A stretch of DNA of 64,000 nt from Nocardioides sp. SLBN-35 (GCF_006715725.1 NZ_VFNU01000001.1:1674001-1738000); one strand, 5' to 3'; positions 25,639-34,440 are shown, counted from the stretch's first letter. Notes: generated by a model from the letters alone, not told the origin. Program-made: numbers and translations.

Positions 25639-26310
25639 GTGACGGGTCGCCGGCTGTGGGGTGTCGTGCTCCTGCTGAGCGTGGCCCTCTTCGCCGGCGT
25701 CGTGGCGCTGGGAGCGACCGGCTTCGGGCGCGAGGTGCCCGATCCGACGTACGCCTTCTTGAACGAGCAGCCCTACGCCGCCGGCGAGCCCGTCACCTGG
25801 CGCCCGTGCGAGCCGATCCGCTATGAGGTCAACCCGCTGCACGCGCGCGGCAGCGACGACGAGGCCGTGGCGCGGGTGCGGGACGCGGTGGCCGAGGTGG
25901 CGGCGGTGAGCGGCTTCCGGTTCACCTACGTCGGCACCACCGACCGGCGCCCGGCGAACGCCGCCGAGGAACGCGAGTCGGACCCTCCCGTCCTGATCGC
26001 CTGGGCCAGCGCGGACGAGGTCCCCGAGCTGGAGGGGGACGTCGCCGGGATCGGCGGCTCGGCAGCGCGGCAGCGGGGCCGCCGGCTCTGGTACGTCACG
26101 GGCCGCGTGGTCCTCGACGTCGCCGCGGTCGAGGACGACGGCGACGAGCGGGCCACGCTGCTCCACGAGCTCGGCCACGTGCTGGGGCTCGACCACGTCG
26201 ACTCGCGGCGCGAGCTGATGTACGCGCAGAGCGTCGGTCGGGAAGACTTCGGTCCGGGCGACCGGAAGGGGCTCGCCCGACTCGGGAAGGGGACCGGATC
26301 ATGCAGCTGA
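25639..26310 (+). CDS. matrixin-like zinc metalloprotease, membrane-anchored or secreted
   Basis: Predicted 223 residues. GTG 25639 begins a short basic end (TGRR) and a hydrophobic segment LWGVVLLLSVALFAGVVALG, a signal anchor or signal peptide. The extracellular part ends with the zincin motif HELGHVLGLDHV (HExxHxxGxxH) and a later methionine, LMYAQ, that could be the Met-turn. Ahead of this, FTYVGTTDRRP and VLIAWASADEVPEL match matrixin-like proteases. It probably acts outside the membrane as a peptidase; substrates are unknown. It overlaps the DUF1353 gene by 10 bp. Confidence 0.8.
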   Translation: MTGRRLWGVVLLLSVALFAGVVALGATGFGREVPDPTYAFLNEQPYAAGEPVTWRPCEPIRYEVNPLHARGSDDEAVARVRDAVAEVAAVSGFRFTYVGTTDRRPANAAEERESDPPVLIAWASADEVPELEGDVAGIGGSAARQRGRRLWYVTGRVVLDVAAVEDDGDERATLLHELGHVLGLDHVDSRRELMYAQSVGREDFGPGDRKGLARLGKGTGSCS

Positions 26311-27194
26311 GCCCGTGGCGACCGGTGCGGCCGGAGCCGGAGCGCTTCCACGACGAGGGGTCGGCGGACCCGCCGAAGATCGTGCTCGAGCGGGTCGAGG
26401 CGGGCGACGTGCACCGCCGCACCGAGCGGTTCCGGATGTTGCACCGGATCGCCTACCGCGACCGTGAGTACGGCGACCTGCTGGTCCCCGCCGACCTCGG
26501 CACCTTCGAGACCGACCTGACCTCGGTGCCGACGATCTTCACCTGGCTGGTGCCGCGCACCGGCAGGCACCTGCCGCCGGCGCTGATCCACGACGGGCTG
26601 GTGCACGCGCCCGACGAGGCACCGACGTACCTCTCCGTCGAGGGGCACGTGCTCGACCGGGTCGCCGCCGACCGGGTGTTCCGCGCGGCGATGCGCGACA
26701 CCGACACCGGCCCGGTGCGCAGCTGGCTGGTCTGGTCGGCGATCACGCTCTCCACGATCTGGCACGGGTCCGCGACCTGGAGCCGGGCGACGCACCTGCG
26801 CTACAAGGTCGCGGCCGCGGCCACGGTGGCGATCGTCGTCGTGCTCGGCGTGCTGGCGACCCTGGACCTGTTCGACGTCATCGACGAGGTGCCGTGGATG
26901 GGCGAGCGGTCGTTCGTGCTGGAGCTGGTCGGCGGCCTGGCCGGGGCGGTCGTCGTACCGCTGCTGCTCGGGCTGACGTGGGGGAGGTTCGCCGTCGCGG
27001 GCGTCGTGTCGGGCATCGCGCTCGCGGTGCTGCTCCACGTCACGGTGGCGCTCGCCCTGATCACCCTGGCCTACCAGGCGGCCGAGTGGATCGCCCGGCG
27101 GCGGCCGGTCGCGGCGATCGTCATCGCCGGCGTTGTGATCACTGCCCATCTGGCGCTCATCGTGTTGTTCCTGACGCCATTCCGCTCGAACTGA
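26301..27194 (+). CDS. DUF1353 membrane protein
   Basis: Predicted 297 residues. The N-terminal DUF1353 domain (about 50-170) shows the FETDLTSVPTIFTWLVPRTG and PALIHDGLVH blocks known from phage and bacterial proteins. It is followed by three to four transmembrane helices (about 170-290: AATVAIVVVLGVLATLDLF, LVGGLAGAVVVPLLLGLTWG, VVSGIALAVLLHVTVALALI, AAIVIAGVVITAHLALIVLF). A fused TM region is less usual than the plain DUF1353 form. ATG 26301 has an AAGGGG Shine-Dalgarno inside the protease gene. Function unknown. Confidence 0.8.
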   Translation: MQLSPWRPVRPEPERFHDEGSADPPKIVLERVEAGDVHRRTERFRMLHRIAYRDREYGDLLVPADLGTFETDLTSVPTIFTWLVPRTGRHLPPALIHDGLVHAPDEAPTYLSVEGHVLDRVAADRVFRAAMRDTDTGPVRSWLVWSAITLSTIWHGSATWSRATHLRYKVAAAATVAIVVVLGVLATLDLFDVIDEVPWMGERSFVLELVGGLAGAVVVPLLLGLTWGRFAVAGVVSGIALAVLLHVTVALALITLAYQAAEWIARRRPVAAIVIAGVVITAHLALIVLFLTPFRSN

Positions 27195-27202
27195 CTCGCG
27201 AG

Positions 27203-27208
27203 TAGGTT
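27203..27208 (+). promoter_or_regulatory. -10 box for leaderless aldehyde dehydrogenase gene
   Basis: TAGGTT, 6 nt, then GTG 27215. It shows that the dehydrogenase is transcribed separately from the DUF1353 gene despite the 20-bp gap. Confidence 0.6.
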
Positions 27209-27214
27209 CGGGGC

Positions 27215-28690
27215 GTGACCATCGATGCCGCCGCCACCTTCACCTCGCTCGACCCCGCCACCGGCGCGGTCGTCGGCACCCACCCGATCCACACCGCCGA
27301 CGACGTGCACGCCGCGGTCGCCACGGCCCGCAAGCAGGCCGAGTGGTGGCAGGCGCTCGGCTTCGACGGCCGCAAGAAGGCGCTGGTGCGCTGGCGCAAG
27401 GTGATCGCGCGCCGGATGGAGGAGCTCGCCGCCCTGATGGCGCGCGAGACCGGCAAGCCCGCCGGCGACGCCCTGCTCGAGACCGCGCTCGCGATCGACC
27501 ACCTCGCGTGGGCCGCGAGCCACGCGGAGAAGGTGCTCAAGCGGCGCAGCGTCTCGCCGGGCCTGCTGATGGTCAACCAGGCCGCGAGCGTGGAGTACCG
27601 CCCGCTCGGCGTGGTCGGCGTCATCGGCCCGTGGAACTACCCCGTCTTCACCCCGATGGGGTCGATCGCCTACGCCCTCGCGGCCGGCAACGCGGTCGTC
27701 TTCAAGCCGTCGGAGTACACCCCCGGCGTCGGGGAGTGGCTCGCCGCGACCTTCCGGGAGGTCGTCGGCCGCCCCGTGCTCCAGGTCGTCACCGGGTACG
27801 GCGAGACCGGCGCCGCGCTCACCACGGCAGGTGTCGACAAGGTGGCGTTCACCGGGTCCACCGCCACCGGCAAGCGGGTGATGGCCGCCTGCGCCGAGTC
27901 GCTCACGCCGGTCGTGATCGAGGCCGGCGGCAAGGACGCGCTGATCGTCGCGGAGGACGCCGACGTCGCCGAGGCCGCCGAGGCGGCGCTGTGGGGCGCG
28001 GCCGCGAACGCCGGCCAGACCTGCGCCGGTGTGGAGCGGGTCTACGTCCACGACCGGGTCTACGACCAGTTCCTCGACGAGCTCGTCGCCCAGGCGAAGA
28101 AGCTCGAGGCCCGCCCCGGCGGCCAGGTCGGCCCGATCACCATGCCCTCGCAGGTCGACATCATCCGCCGCCACGTCGACGACGCCCTGGCGCGCGGCGG
28201 CCGCGCCCTGGTCGGCGGCCCGGTGCCCGAGGGCGCCCGCTTCGTGCAGCCGACCGTGCTGGTCGACGTACCCGAGGACTCGGCCGCGGTGCAGGAGGAG
28301 ACCTTCGGCCCGACCGTGACGGTGTCGCGGGTGAAGACCATGGACGAGGCGATCGAGCGCGCCAACGGCACCCGCTACGCGCTGGGCTCCACGGTGTTCT
28401 CGAAGAGCCAGGGCATGGAGATCGCGCAGCGCCTGCGCGCCGGCATGACCGCGATCAACGGCGTCATCTCCTTCGCCGGCATCCCGACCCTGCCGTTCGG
28501 CGGTGTCGGCGACTCCGGCTTCGGCCGCATCCACGGCCCCGACGGGCTGCGCGAGTTCACCTACCCGCACGCGATCGCCCGCCAGCGGTTCAAGCCGGCG
28601 ATCGCGCTGACCACCTTCCGGCGTACGGCGAAGGAGGAGCAGCAGCTCACGAAGGTCGTGCGCGGGCTGTACGGGCGCGGGAAGAACTAG
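27215..28690 (+). CDS. NAD(P)-dependent aldehyde dehydrogenase
   Basis: Predicted 491-residue ALDH. Visible: VIGPWNYPVFTPMG and KPSEYTP (cofactor and oxyanion region), FTGSTATGKRVM, the general-base Glu in IEAGGKDAL, the catalytic Cys in NAGQTCAGVERV, and EETFGPTVTV. The sequence is closest in style to succinate-semialdehyde/coniferyl-type dehydrogenases, and a GabD2-like role is possible; the substrate is not readable from sequence. The 3' end overlaps the convergent EamA gene by 44 bp. Confidence 0.92.
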   Translation: MTIDAAATFTSLDPATGAVVGTHPIHTADDVHAAVATARKQAEWWQALGFDGRKKALVRWRKVIARRMEELAALMARETGKPAGDALLETALAIDHLAWAASHAEKVLKRRSVSPGLLMVNQAASVEYRPLGVVGVIGPWNYPVFTPMGSIAYALAAGNAVVFKPSEYTPGVGEWLAATFREVVGRPVLQVVTGYGETGAALTTAGVDKVAFTGSTATGKRVMAACAESLTPVVIEAGGKDALIVAEDADVAEAAEAALWGAAANAGQTCAGVERVYVHDRVYDQFLDELVAQAKKLEARPGGQVGPITMPSQVDIIRRHVDDALARGGRALVGGPVPEGARFVQPTVLVDVPEDSAAVQEETFGPTVTVSRVKTMDEAIERANGTRYALGSTVFSKSQGMEIAQRLRAGMTAINGVISFAGIPTLPFGGVGDSGFGRIHGPDGLREFTYPHAIARQRFKPAIALTTFRRTAKEEQQLTKVVRGLYGRGKN

Positions 28691-29582
28691 CGCCCGCGGC
28701 ACACGCGACCACGGTCAACCCGCCGGCCAGGGTCAGCCAGGTGATCTGCTCGCCGAGCAGCAGCCCGGCCCAGGCGATGCTCAGCACCGGCTGGGCCAGC
28801 TGGACCTGGCTGACCTGCGCCATCGGCCCGATCGCGAGGCCGCGGTACCAGGCGAAGAAGCCGAGGAACATGCTGATGCACGCCAGGTAGGCGAAGCACA
28901 GCCACTGGGTCGGGCTGCCCGACGGCGGTTCGGTGACGATGCTGGTCGCCGTCAGCGCCACCATCACCGGCGCGGCGAGCACCAGCGCCCACGAGATGGT
29001 CTGCCAGGAGCCGAGCTCGCGGGAGATCACCCCGCCCTCGGCGTACCCGGTCGCGCAGGCCAGCACCGCCAGCACCAGCAGCAGGTCGGCCCGCTGGAGA
29101 TGGCCGCCGGTGCCGCCCTGCAGCATCGCGAAGCCCACGGCCGCGAGCGCGCCCAGCGCGGCGAACGCCCAGAACGCGCGGACCGGGCTCTCGCCGGTGC
29201 GCAGCACCGCGATCACGGCGGTGGCGGCCGGCAGCATCGCGATCACCACGGCGCCGTGGCTGGCCGGCACCTCGGTCAGCGCGTACGACGTCAGCAGCGG
29301 GAACCCGGCGACGACCCCGCCGGCGACGATCGCCAGCCGCAGCCACTGGCGGCCGCGGGGGAGCGGCTGCCGGGTGAGGACGAGCGCGCCGGCGGCCAGC
29401 GCCGCGGCGACGACCGCGCGGCCCGCGCCGATGAACAGCGGGTCGAGCCCGCCGAGGGCGACCCGGGTGAGCGGCACCGTGAACGAGAAGGCGACGACCC
29501 CGGCCAGGCCCCAGGCCAGCCCGGCGGGAACGGTTGATAGCGGATGCGATCGGGAGACGATAGCGCTACTCTGTGCTGACAT
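28647..29582 (-). CDS. EamA/DMT-family transporter
   Basis: Predicted 311 residues with about ten hydrophobic helices in two EamA repeats (GLAGVVAFSFTVPLTRVALGG; MFLGFFAWYRGLAIGPMAQV; QPVLSIAWAGLLLGEQITWL). It is a drug/metabolite exporter. It is divergent from a MocR-type regulator, a common pairing in which the regulator controls export of a vitamin B6 or amino acid-like compound. ATG 29582 overlaps the regulator's ATG by two bases, so neither gene has its own leader. A Ser/Arg-rich C-terminal end is present. Confidence 0.88.
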   Translation of the reverse strand: MSAQSSAIVSRSHPLSTVPAGLAWGLAGVVAFSFTVPLTRVALGGLDPLFIGAGRAVVAAALAAGALVLTRQPLPRGRQWLRLAIVAGGVVAGFPLLTSYALTEVPASHGAVVIAMLPAATAVIAVLRTGESPVRAFWAFAALGALAAVGFAMLQGGTGGHLQRADLLLVLAVLACATGYAEGGVISRELGSWQTISWALVLAAPVMVALTATSIVTEPPSGSPTQWLCFAYLACISMFLGFFAWYRGLAIGPMAQVSQVQLAQPVLSIAWAGLLLGEQITWLTLAGGLTVVACAAGASSSRARTARARPS

Positions 29583-29595
29583 GAGCAACGATAGC
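29536..29595. promoter_or_regulatory. MocR operator candidate: three GATAGC direct repeats
   Basis: GATAGC occurs at 29536-29541, 29559-29564 and 29590-29595 around the overlapping start codons; the middle copy lies in the palindrome TAGCGCTA. MocR/PdxR regulators typically bind direct repeats near divergent promoters. The sites lie within the 5' ends of both coding regions, so binding could block both genes at once. Confidence 0.5.
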
Positions 29596-30993
29596 AGTGC
29601 GCGGATCGTCGCGGGACTCCGTACCTGGATCCGGGACGCCGCCGCGGGCGCCCAGCTGCCGTCGTCGCGCCACCTCGTCACCGAGTACGGCGCCAGCCCG
29701 GTCACCGTGCAGAAGGCGCTGCGCCGGCTGGTGGCCGAGGGGCTCGTCGAGAGCCGTCCCGGTGTCGGCACCTTCGTCCGCGCGGTCCGGCCTGCCCGGG
29801 GGCCTGACTTCGGCTGGCAGACCGCGGCGCTCCGCTCGCCGCGTGCCGACCTGGCGAAGGTCGCCGGCCCGCTGCAGACGCCGCCGCCCGACGTGCAGGC
29901 GCTGCACGCGGGCTACCCGGGCCCGGACCTGCTGCCCGAGCGGCTGGTCCGCACCGCGCTGACCCGGGCCGCGCGAGGAGCAGCCGCCACCTCGCGCCCG
30001 CCGGCGGCGGGAGTGCCCGAGCTGCGCGCGTGGTTCGCCACCGAGCTTGCCGACGCGACGCCCGCCCACCTGAGCGCCGTCACCCCGAACGACGTGGTCG
30101 TCGCGCCCGGGTCGCAGAGCGCGCTGGCCTCGATCTTCCGGGCGCTCGTGGCGCCGGGCCAGCCGCTGCTCATCGAGTCGCCGACGTACTGGGGCGCGAT
30201 CCAGGCCGCCCGCCAGGCCGGCGTCGAGCTTGTCCCGGTGCCGAGCGACGTGCACGGTCCGGACCCGGCGCAGGTGGAGAGGTCGTTCCGCGAGACCGGG
30301 GCCCGTGCGTTCTACGTGCAGCCCAGCTTCGCCAACCCGACCGGCGCGCACTGGAGCCTCGAGCGGGGCGAGGAGGTCCTCGACGTCGTACGGCGGCACG
30401 GCGCGTTCCTCGTCGAGGACGACTGGGCCCACGACTTCGCCATCGACGGCGAGGTCCGCCCGATCGCCGCCCGCGACGACTCCGGGCGCGTCGTCCACCT
30501 GCGCTCGCTGACCAAGAGCGTCTCGCCGTCGGTCCGGGTCGCCGCGGTGTGTGCCCGTGGGCCGGCGCGGGAGCGGATCCTCGGCGACCGCGCGGCCGAG
30601 TCGATGTACGTCAGCGGGCTGCTCCAGCAGGCCGCGCTCGAGGTCGTGAGCGACCCCGGCTGGCGCACCCACCTGCGCCGACTGCGCGGCCAGCTCCGTG
30701 AGCGCCGCGACCTGCTCGTCACCGCCGTCCGCGAGCAGGCGCCCTCGCTCGCGCTCGACGCGGTCCCGTCCGGCGGGCTGCACCTGTGGGCCCGGCTGCC
30801 CGACGGCACCGACGCCGAGCAGGTCGTCCGCGACTGCGCGGCCGACGGGGTGTGGGTCGCCGCGGGCGACGAGTGGTTCCCGGCGGAGCCGGCGGCGCCG
30901 TACCTCCGCCTGACGTTCATCGGCCCCGAGCCGGCCGGCTACCCGGCGGCGCTGGATGTTGTCGAGCGGGCGATCCGGCTGCAGCACCGCTGA
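29581..30993 (+). CDS. MocR/PdxR-type regulator (wHTH plus aminotransferase-like domain)
   Basis: Predicted 470 residues. An N-terminal GntR-type winged helix (about 1-70: GAQLPSSRHLVTEYG, SPVTVQKALRRLVAEGLVESR, PGVGTFVRA) is joined to a fold-type I aminotransferase-like domain. This has APGSQSALASIFRAL, QPSFANPTGAHWS, VEDDWAHDF and the PLP lysine in LRSLTKSVSPSVRVA. Such proteins use PLP or its adducts as effector. It is divergent from the EamA exporter, with overlapping start codons at 29580-29583, and probably regulates it. Confidence 0.92.
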   Translation: MSNDSSARIVAGLRTWIRDAAAGAQLPSSRHLVTEYGASPVTVQKALRRLVAEGLVESRPGVGTFVRAVRPARGPDFGWQTAALRSPRADLAKVAGPLQTPPPDVQALHAGYPGPDLLPERLVRTALTRAARGAAATSRPPAAGVPELRAWFATELADATPAHLSAVTPNDVVVAPGSQSALASIFRALVAPGQPLLIESPTYWGAIQAARQAGVELVPVPSDVHGPDPAQVERSFRETGARAFYVQPSFANPTGAHWSLERGEEVLDVVRRHGAFLVEDDWAHDFAIDGEVRPIAARDDSGRVVHLRSLTKSVSPSVRVAAVCARGPARERILGDRAAESMYVSGLLQQAALEVVSDPGWRTHLRRLRGQLRERRDLLVTAVREQAPSLALDAVPSGGLHLWARLPDGTDAEQVVRDCAADGVWVAAGDEWFPAEPAAPYLRLTFIGPEPAGYPAALDVVERAIRLQHR

Positions 30994-31011
30994 GCGGGGT
31001 ACCGCGCGCTC

Positions 31012-31656
31012 GTGGGAGCCGAGGAGTGGGTGCCGGACCGGCCGACGCTGCCGCGGCTGCGGGCCGCGGTGCAGGAGTGCCGCGGGTGTGAGCTGTACCG
31101 CGACGCCACGCAGGGCGTGATGGGGGACGGCTCGCCGGACGCGGACCTGGTGCTACTCGGTGAGCAGCCCGGCGACCAGGAGGACCGCGCGGGCGAGCCC
31201 TTCGTCGGACCCGCCGGACAGGTGCTCGACGACGCCCTCGACGACGCCGGTCTCGCGCGGGACCGCGTGTTCCTGACCAACGTCGTCAAGCACTTCCGCT
31301 GGTCCGGGACGCGCGGCAAGCGGCGGATCCACCAGTCGCCCAAGCAGCAGCACGTCGCGGCCTGTCGACCGTGGCTCGAGGCCGAGCTCCGGCTGCTCCG
31401 CCCGCGCGGCGTCGTGCTGCTGGGCGGTACGGCGGGCAAGGCGCTCTACGGGCCCTCGTTCAAGGTCGGCGAGTGCCGCGGCCGACGGCTCGCCTGGCCC
31501 GAGGACCGGCCGGTCGACGTACCGCCGGCCTGGGTGCTGGCGACCACCCACCCGTCGGCGGTGCTGCGGGCCCGCGACCAGCGGCAGGCGACGTACGACG
31601 GGCTGGTCGCGGACCTGCGGCTCGCGGTCGAGCTCCTGGGTCAGAGCGCGGAGTAG
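31012..31656 (+). CDS. udgX: UdgX-type uracil-DNA glycosylase
   Basis: Predicted 214 residues. Family 4/5-like UDG layout: an Fe-S cysteine pair in CRGCELY, the active-site GEQPGDQEDRAGEPFVGPAG and the C-terminal THPSAVLR. The loop KRRIHQSPKQQH is the UdgX hallmark; its histidine forms a covalent bond to the abasic sugar after uracil removal, as known from Mycobacterium UdgX. GTG 31012 is preceded by TACCGC with 6 nt between, a plausible leaderless -10. The 3' end overlaps the convergent psuG by 16 bp. Confidence 0.92.
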   Translation: MGAEEWVPDRPTLPRLRAAVQECRGCELYRDATQGVMGDGSPDADLVLLGEQPGDQEDRAGEPFVGPAGQVLDDALDDAGLARDRVFLTNVVKHFRWSGTRGKRRIHQSPKQQHVAACRPWLEAELRLLRPRGVVLLGGTAGKALYGPSFKVGECRGRRLAWPEDRPVDVPPAWVLATTHPSAVLRARDQRQATYDGLVADLRLAVELLGQSAE

Positions 31657-32561
31657 GCGACCGCGATGGCCGCGCCCAGCCGGGCGTTGTCGCGCACCAG
31701 CGCGATGTTGGTCTCCAGTGAGGCGCCGCCGGAGAGCTCGACGATCCGGCCGAGGAGGTACGGCGTGATGTCCTTGCCGCGGATGCCGCGCTCGTCGGCG
31801 TCCGCGAGCGCCTGCTGGATGGTGCGCTCGATCTCGGCCTGCGGGATCTCGTCCTCGACGGGCACCGGGTTCGCAACCGACACGGCGCCCTCCAGGCCGA
31901 GGTCCCACTTGGCGCGCATCATCGCCGCGACCTGCTCGGGCTCGTCGAGCCGCATCGGGGCGGCGTACCCGCTCGAGCGCGAGAAGAACGACGGGAACTC
32001 GTCGGAGCGGTAGGCCACGACCGGGACACCGAGGGTCTCGAGGACCTCGAGGGTGCGGCCGATGTCGAGCAGCGACTTCACGCCGGCGCTGACGATGGCG
32101 ACGTCGGTGCGGCTCATCTCGGTGAGGTCCGCGGAGATGTCCATCGACGACTCGGCGCCGCGGTGCACGCCGCCGAGGCCCCCGGTGACGAACACCCGGA
32201 TCCCGGCGAGCGCGGCCAGCCGCATGGTCGCCGCGACGGTGGTCGCTCCGTGCGCGCGGCGGGCGGCGACGTACCCGAGGTCGCGGATGCTGACCTTGGA
32301 GACCGACGGGTCGGAGGCGAGGACGTCGAGCTCGGTCGCGGACAGGCCGATCCGCGGCACCCCGTCGAGCACGGCGATCGTGGCGGGCGTGGCGCCGCCG
32401 TCGCGGACGATCTGCTCGACCTCGCGGGCCATCTCGACGTTGCGCGGGTACGGCATCCCGTGGCTGATGATCGTCGACTCCAGCGCCACGACCGGGCCGC
32501 CGGCCGCCAGCGCCTCCGCGACCTCGGGGGCGACGGACAGGAGCGGGTGGGGGCTGGTCAC
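31641..32561 (-). CDS. psuG: pseudouridine-5'-phosphate glycosidase
   Basis: Predicted 306 residues. It splits pseudouridine 5'-phosphate into uracil and ribose 5-phosphate (reversible). Family blocks: VVALESTIISHGMPYPRN, VFVTGGLGGVHRGAE (catalytic region), DISADLTEMSRT, SAGVKSLLDIGRTLE, TLGVPVVAYRSDEFPSFF and DITPYLLGRIVELSGG. GTG 32561 overlaps the stop of the kinase gene as GTGA, so the two form a coupled pseudouridine catabolic pair with the kinase acting first. Confidence 0.95.
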   Translation of the reverse strand: MTSPHPLLSVAPEVAEALAAGGPVVALESTIISHGMPYPRNVEMAREVEQIVRDGGATPATIAVLDGVPRIGLSATELDVLASDPSVSKVSIRDLGYVAARRAHGATTVAATMRLAALAGIRVFVTGGLGGVHRGAESSMDISADLTEMSRTDVAIVSAGVKSLLDIGRTLEVLETLGVPVVAYRSDEFPSFFSRSSGYAAPMRLDEPEQVAAMMRAKWDLGLEGAVSVANPVPVEDEIPQAEIERTIQQALADADERGIRGKDITPYLLGRIVELSGGASLETNIALVRDNARLGAAIAVAYSAL

Positions 32562-33673
32562 GGGAGGGTCTCCATTCGGTCGGGGCGGTGGGCGTGGATC
32601 GCGGTCGCGAGGTCGGGGCGGACGTTGTCGGGGTGGGCGATGGTGAGCGCGGCGGCGGCGTGGCCGAGCTCGGCGGCCGCGACGGGGGTGGCGCCGTCGG
32701 TGCGGGCGGCGACGTACGCCGCGGTCATCGCGTCCCCCGCTCCGGTCACGTCGACCACCTCGGCCGGCGGCGCCTCGAGCACGGTGACCGCGCCCTCGTC
32801 GCTGAGCAGGCTGCCGCGCCTGCCCCGGCGTGCCCACACCCGGCGCACCCCGCGCTCGTGCAGCTGCGCCGCCGCGCGGGTGATCGCGGGCCGGGTGTTG
32901 GCGACCGCGGATCCGGTCAGTGCGGCCAGCTCGGCGAGGTTGGGAGTCACCGTGTCGACCGGCGAGCCGTCGAGCAGCGGCGCGAGGCGGCCGGCCTTGG
33001 CAACGCTGACCGGGTCGAGGAGAAGAGGTACGCCGTGCTGCGCGCACGCGTGGATCGCCCAGCGCGCGACGTCGGCCGGGATGTTGCCGTCGACCACGAG
33101 GAAGTCCGCGCGGGGCAGCAGGTCGCGGGCCCGGCCCAGTGCGTCGACGGTGAGCGCGTCGGTGGCGCGCATGTCGGAGGCGCCGATGACCAGCTCGCCG
33201 TCGTGGCCGAGGGTGGCCAGGTAGGTGCCGGTGGCGAACGCCCCGCGGACCACGTGGTCGACGTACACGCCCGCGTCGGCGGTGTGGGCCATCAGCTCGC
33301 GGCCGAACACGTCGTCACCGACGGCCGCGACCAGGAAGGTACGCCGGCCGAGCCGGGCCAGTCCCTCCGCGATGTTGCGGCCCACGCCGCCGGGGGAGGT
33401 GCGGATCGTGGACGGGTTGCTGGTGTGCAGCGCGGCCGGGGCGTCGGTCACCGCCTTGACGTCCATCACCGCGCCGCCGAGCACCACCACCTGCGGCTCG
33501 TCGCGCACGATGTAGCCGCGCCCGGCGATCGCCCCCTTGCGGGTCAGCGAGGACAGTGCCATCGCCACCGAGGCCCGGGTGCTGCCGAGGCGCTCGGCGA
33601 TCGCCTGGGCGTCGAGCAGCGGCTGGACCCGGACCAGCTCCAGGACCTCGCGCTCGCGGGGCGTCAGCGTCAT
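32558..33673 (-). CDS. psuK: pseudouridine kinase with N-terminal winged HTH
   Basis: Predicted 371 residues. Residues 1-56 are a winged-helix DNA-binding domain (LTPREREVLELVRVQPLLDA, STRASVAMALSSLTRKG). From about 60 to the end it is a PfkB kinase: VVLGGAVMDVKA, TSPGGVGRNIAEGLARLG and the catalytic DVTGAGDAMTAA with GAGD. PfkB enzymes paired with psuG phosphorylate pseudouridine. The fused HTH suggests that the enzyme also regulates its operon, a pattern known for some PfkB-family sugar and nucleoside kinases. Autoregulation is inferred; repeats just upstream of ATG 33673 are the candidate site. Confidence 0.9.
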   Translation of the reverse strand: MTLTPREREVLELVRVQPLLDAQAIAERLGSTRASVAMALSSLTRKGAIAGRGYIVRDEPQVVVLGGAVMDVKAVTDAPAALHTSNPSTIRTSPGGVGRNIAEGLARLGRRTFLVAAVGDDVFGRELMAHTADAGVYVDHVVRGAFATGTYLATLGHDGELVIGASDMRATDALTVDALGRARDLLPRADFLVVDGNIPADVARWAIHACAQHGVPLLLDPVSVAKAGRLAPLLDGSPVDTVTPNLAELAALTGSAVANTRPAITRAAAQLHERGVRRVWARRGRRGSLLSDEGAVTVLEAPPAEVVDVTGAGDAMTAAYVAARTDGATPVAAAELGHAAAALTIAHPDNVRPDLATAIHAHRPDRMETLP

Positions 33674-33711
33674 GCTTATGACTCTAAGTGACGCTTAAGT
33701 TGCTAAGCAAG
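33674..33711. promoter_or_regulatory. TAAGC/GCTTA repeat cluster upstream of psuK
   Basis: Within 38 bp there are GCTTA (33674-33678), CTAAG (33684-33688), GCTTAAG (33693-33699) and CTAAGC (33703-33708). They occupy the 29-bp gap and the end of the upstream gene. This is a candidate operator for the HTH domain of the kinase. Confidence 0.35.
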
Positions 33712-34434
33712 CGAGTCGGGTGACTCCCGGTGGTGGTTGAGCACCGCGATCTTCTGCCAGATCTTCCGCTCCAGGGACACCGTCAGGGTCTCGACGGTGC
33801 TCACGGTGTCGAGCACCACCGGGTCGCGCGAGGCCTCGGCGCACAGCGCGGCGGTCTTGCCGACCAGGCTGAGCAGCTCGGAGCAGTAGTCGAGATAGTG
33901 CTCGAGCTCGTCGGTGTCGAGGTCCATCGGGACGCTCGCGTCGGTCGGCACGAACTCGGTGCGCAGCCGCTCGGGGTCCTTGGTCAGCTGGTGCATGTCG
34001 ACGATGTGGGCCAGCGAGCGCAGCCGGTGGAGCAGCGCGAGCAGGCTGGCGCGCTGCAGCCGCTCGGGCACGGAGTAGAGGAACCAGATCGCCAGTGCCG
34101 CGAACACCAGGTCGTTGACCGAGCTCTCCAGCAGGGGGATCCAGGCCAGCCCGTCGTCGGGAGCGTCGGCGAGTGCCGAGCGGATCGCCAGCACCATCAC
34201 CGTCCCGGTCACCACCAGCACCGCCACGATCCCGAACCGGGACAGCGGCCGCAGCCACGACCGGCGCCCGCGGGCCGTGGCGGTCGAGGAGTCCACGGTC
34301 TCCACCAGGCCGGCCAGCTCGCCGGCCACGCGGTTCAGCCCGCGTCCGGGGAAGCGGGCCGCGATGCGCTGCTCGAGGCGGCGCACGGTCGCGAGGACCG
34401 GCGCGGCCTGGACGCGCTCGAGCGGGGAGGGCAC
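33703..34434 (-). CDS. uncharacterised two-TM membrane protein
   Basis: Predicted 243 residues. Two central hydrophobic helices (about 68-88, FGIVAVLVVTGTVMVLAI; and about 108-128, VNDLVFAALAIWFLYSVP) separate soluble N- and C-terminal parts rich in charged helices. No known domain was recognised. GTG 34434 is preceded on the minus strand by TAGGCT and 6 nt, supporting the start. The psuK start lies 29 bp downstream on the same strand, so read-through is possible, but no functional link to pseudouridine is apparent. Confidence 0.7.
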   Translation of the reverse strand: MPSPLERVQAAPVLATVRRLEQRIAARFPGRGLNRVAGELAGLVETVDSSTATARGRRSWLRPLSRFGIVAVLVVTGTVMVLAIRSALADAPDDGLAWIPLLESSVNDLVFAALAIWFLYSVPERLQRASLLALLHRLRSLAHIVDMHQLTKDPERLRTEFVPTDASVPMDLDTDELEHYLDYCSELLSLVGKTAALCAEASRDPVVLDTVSTVETLTVSLERKIWQKIAVLNHHRESPDSLA

Positions 34435-34440
34435 GGCGGC

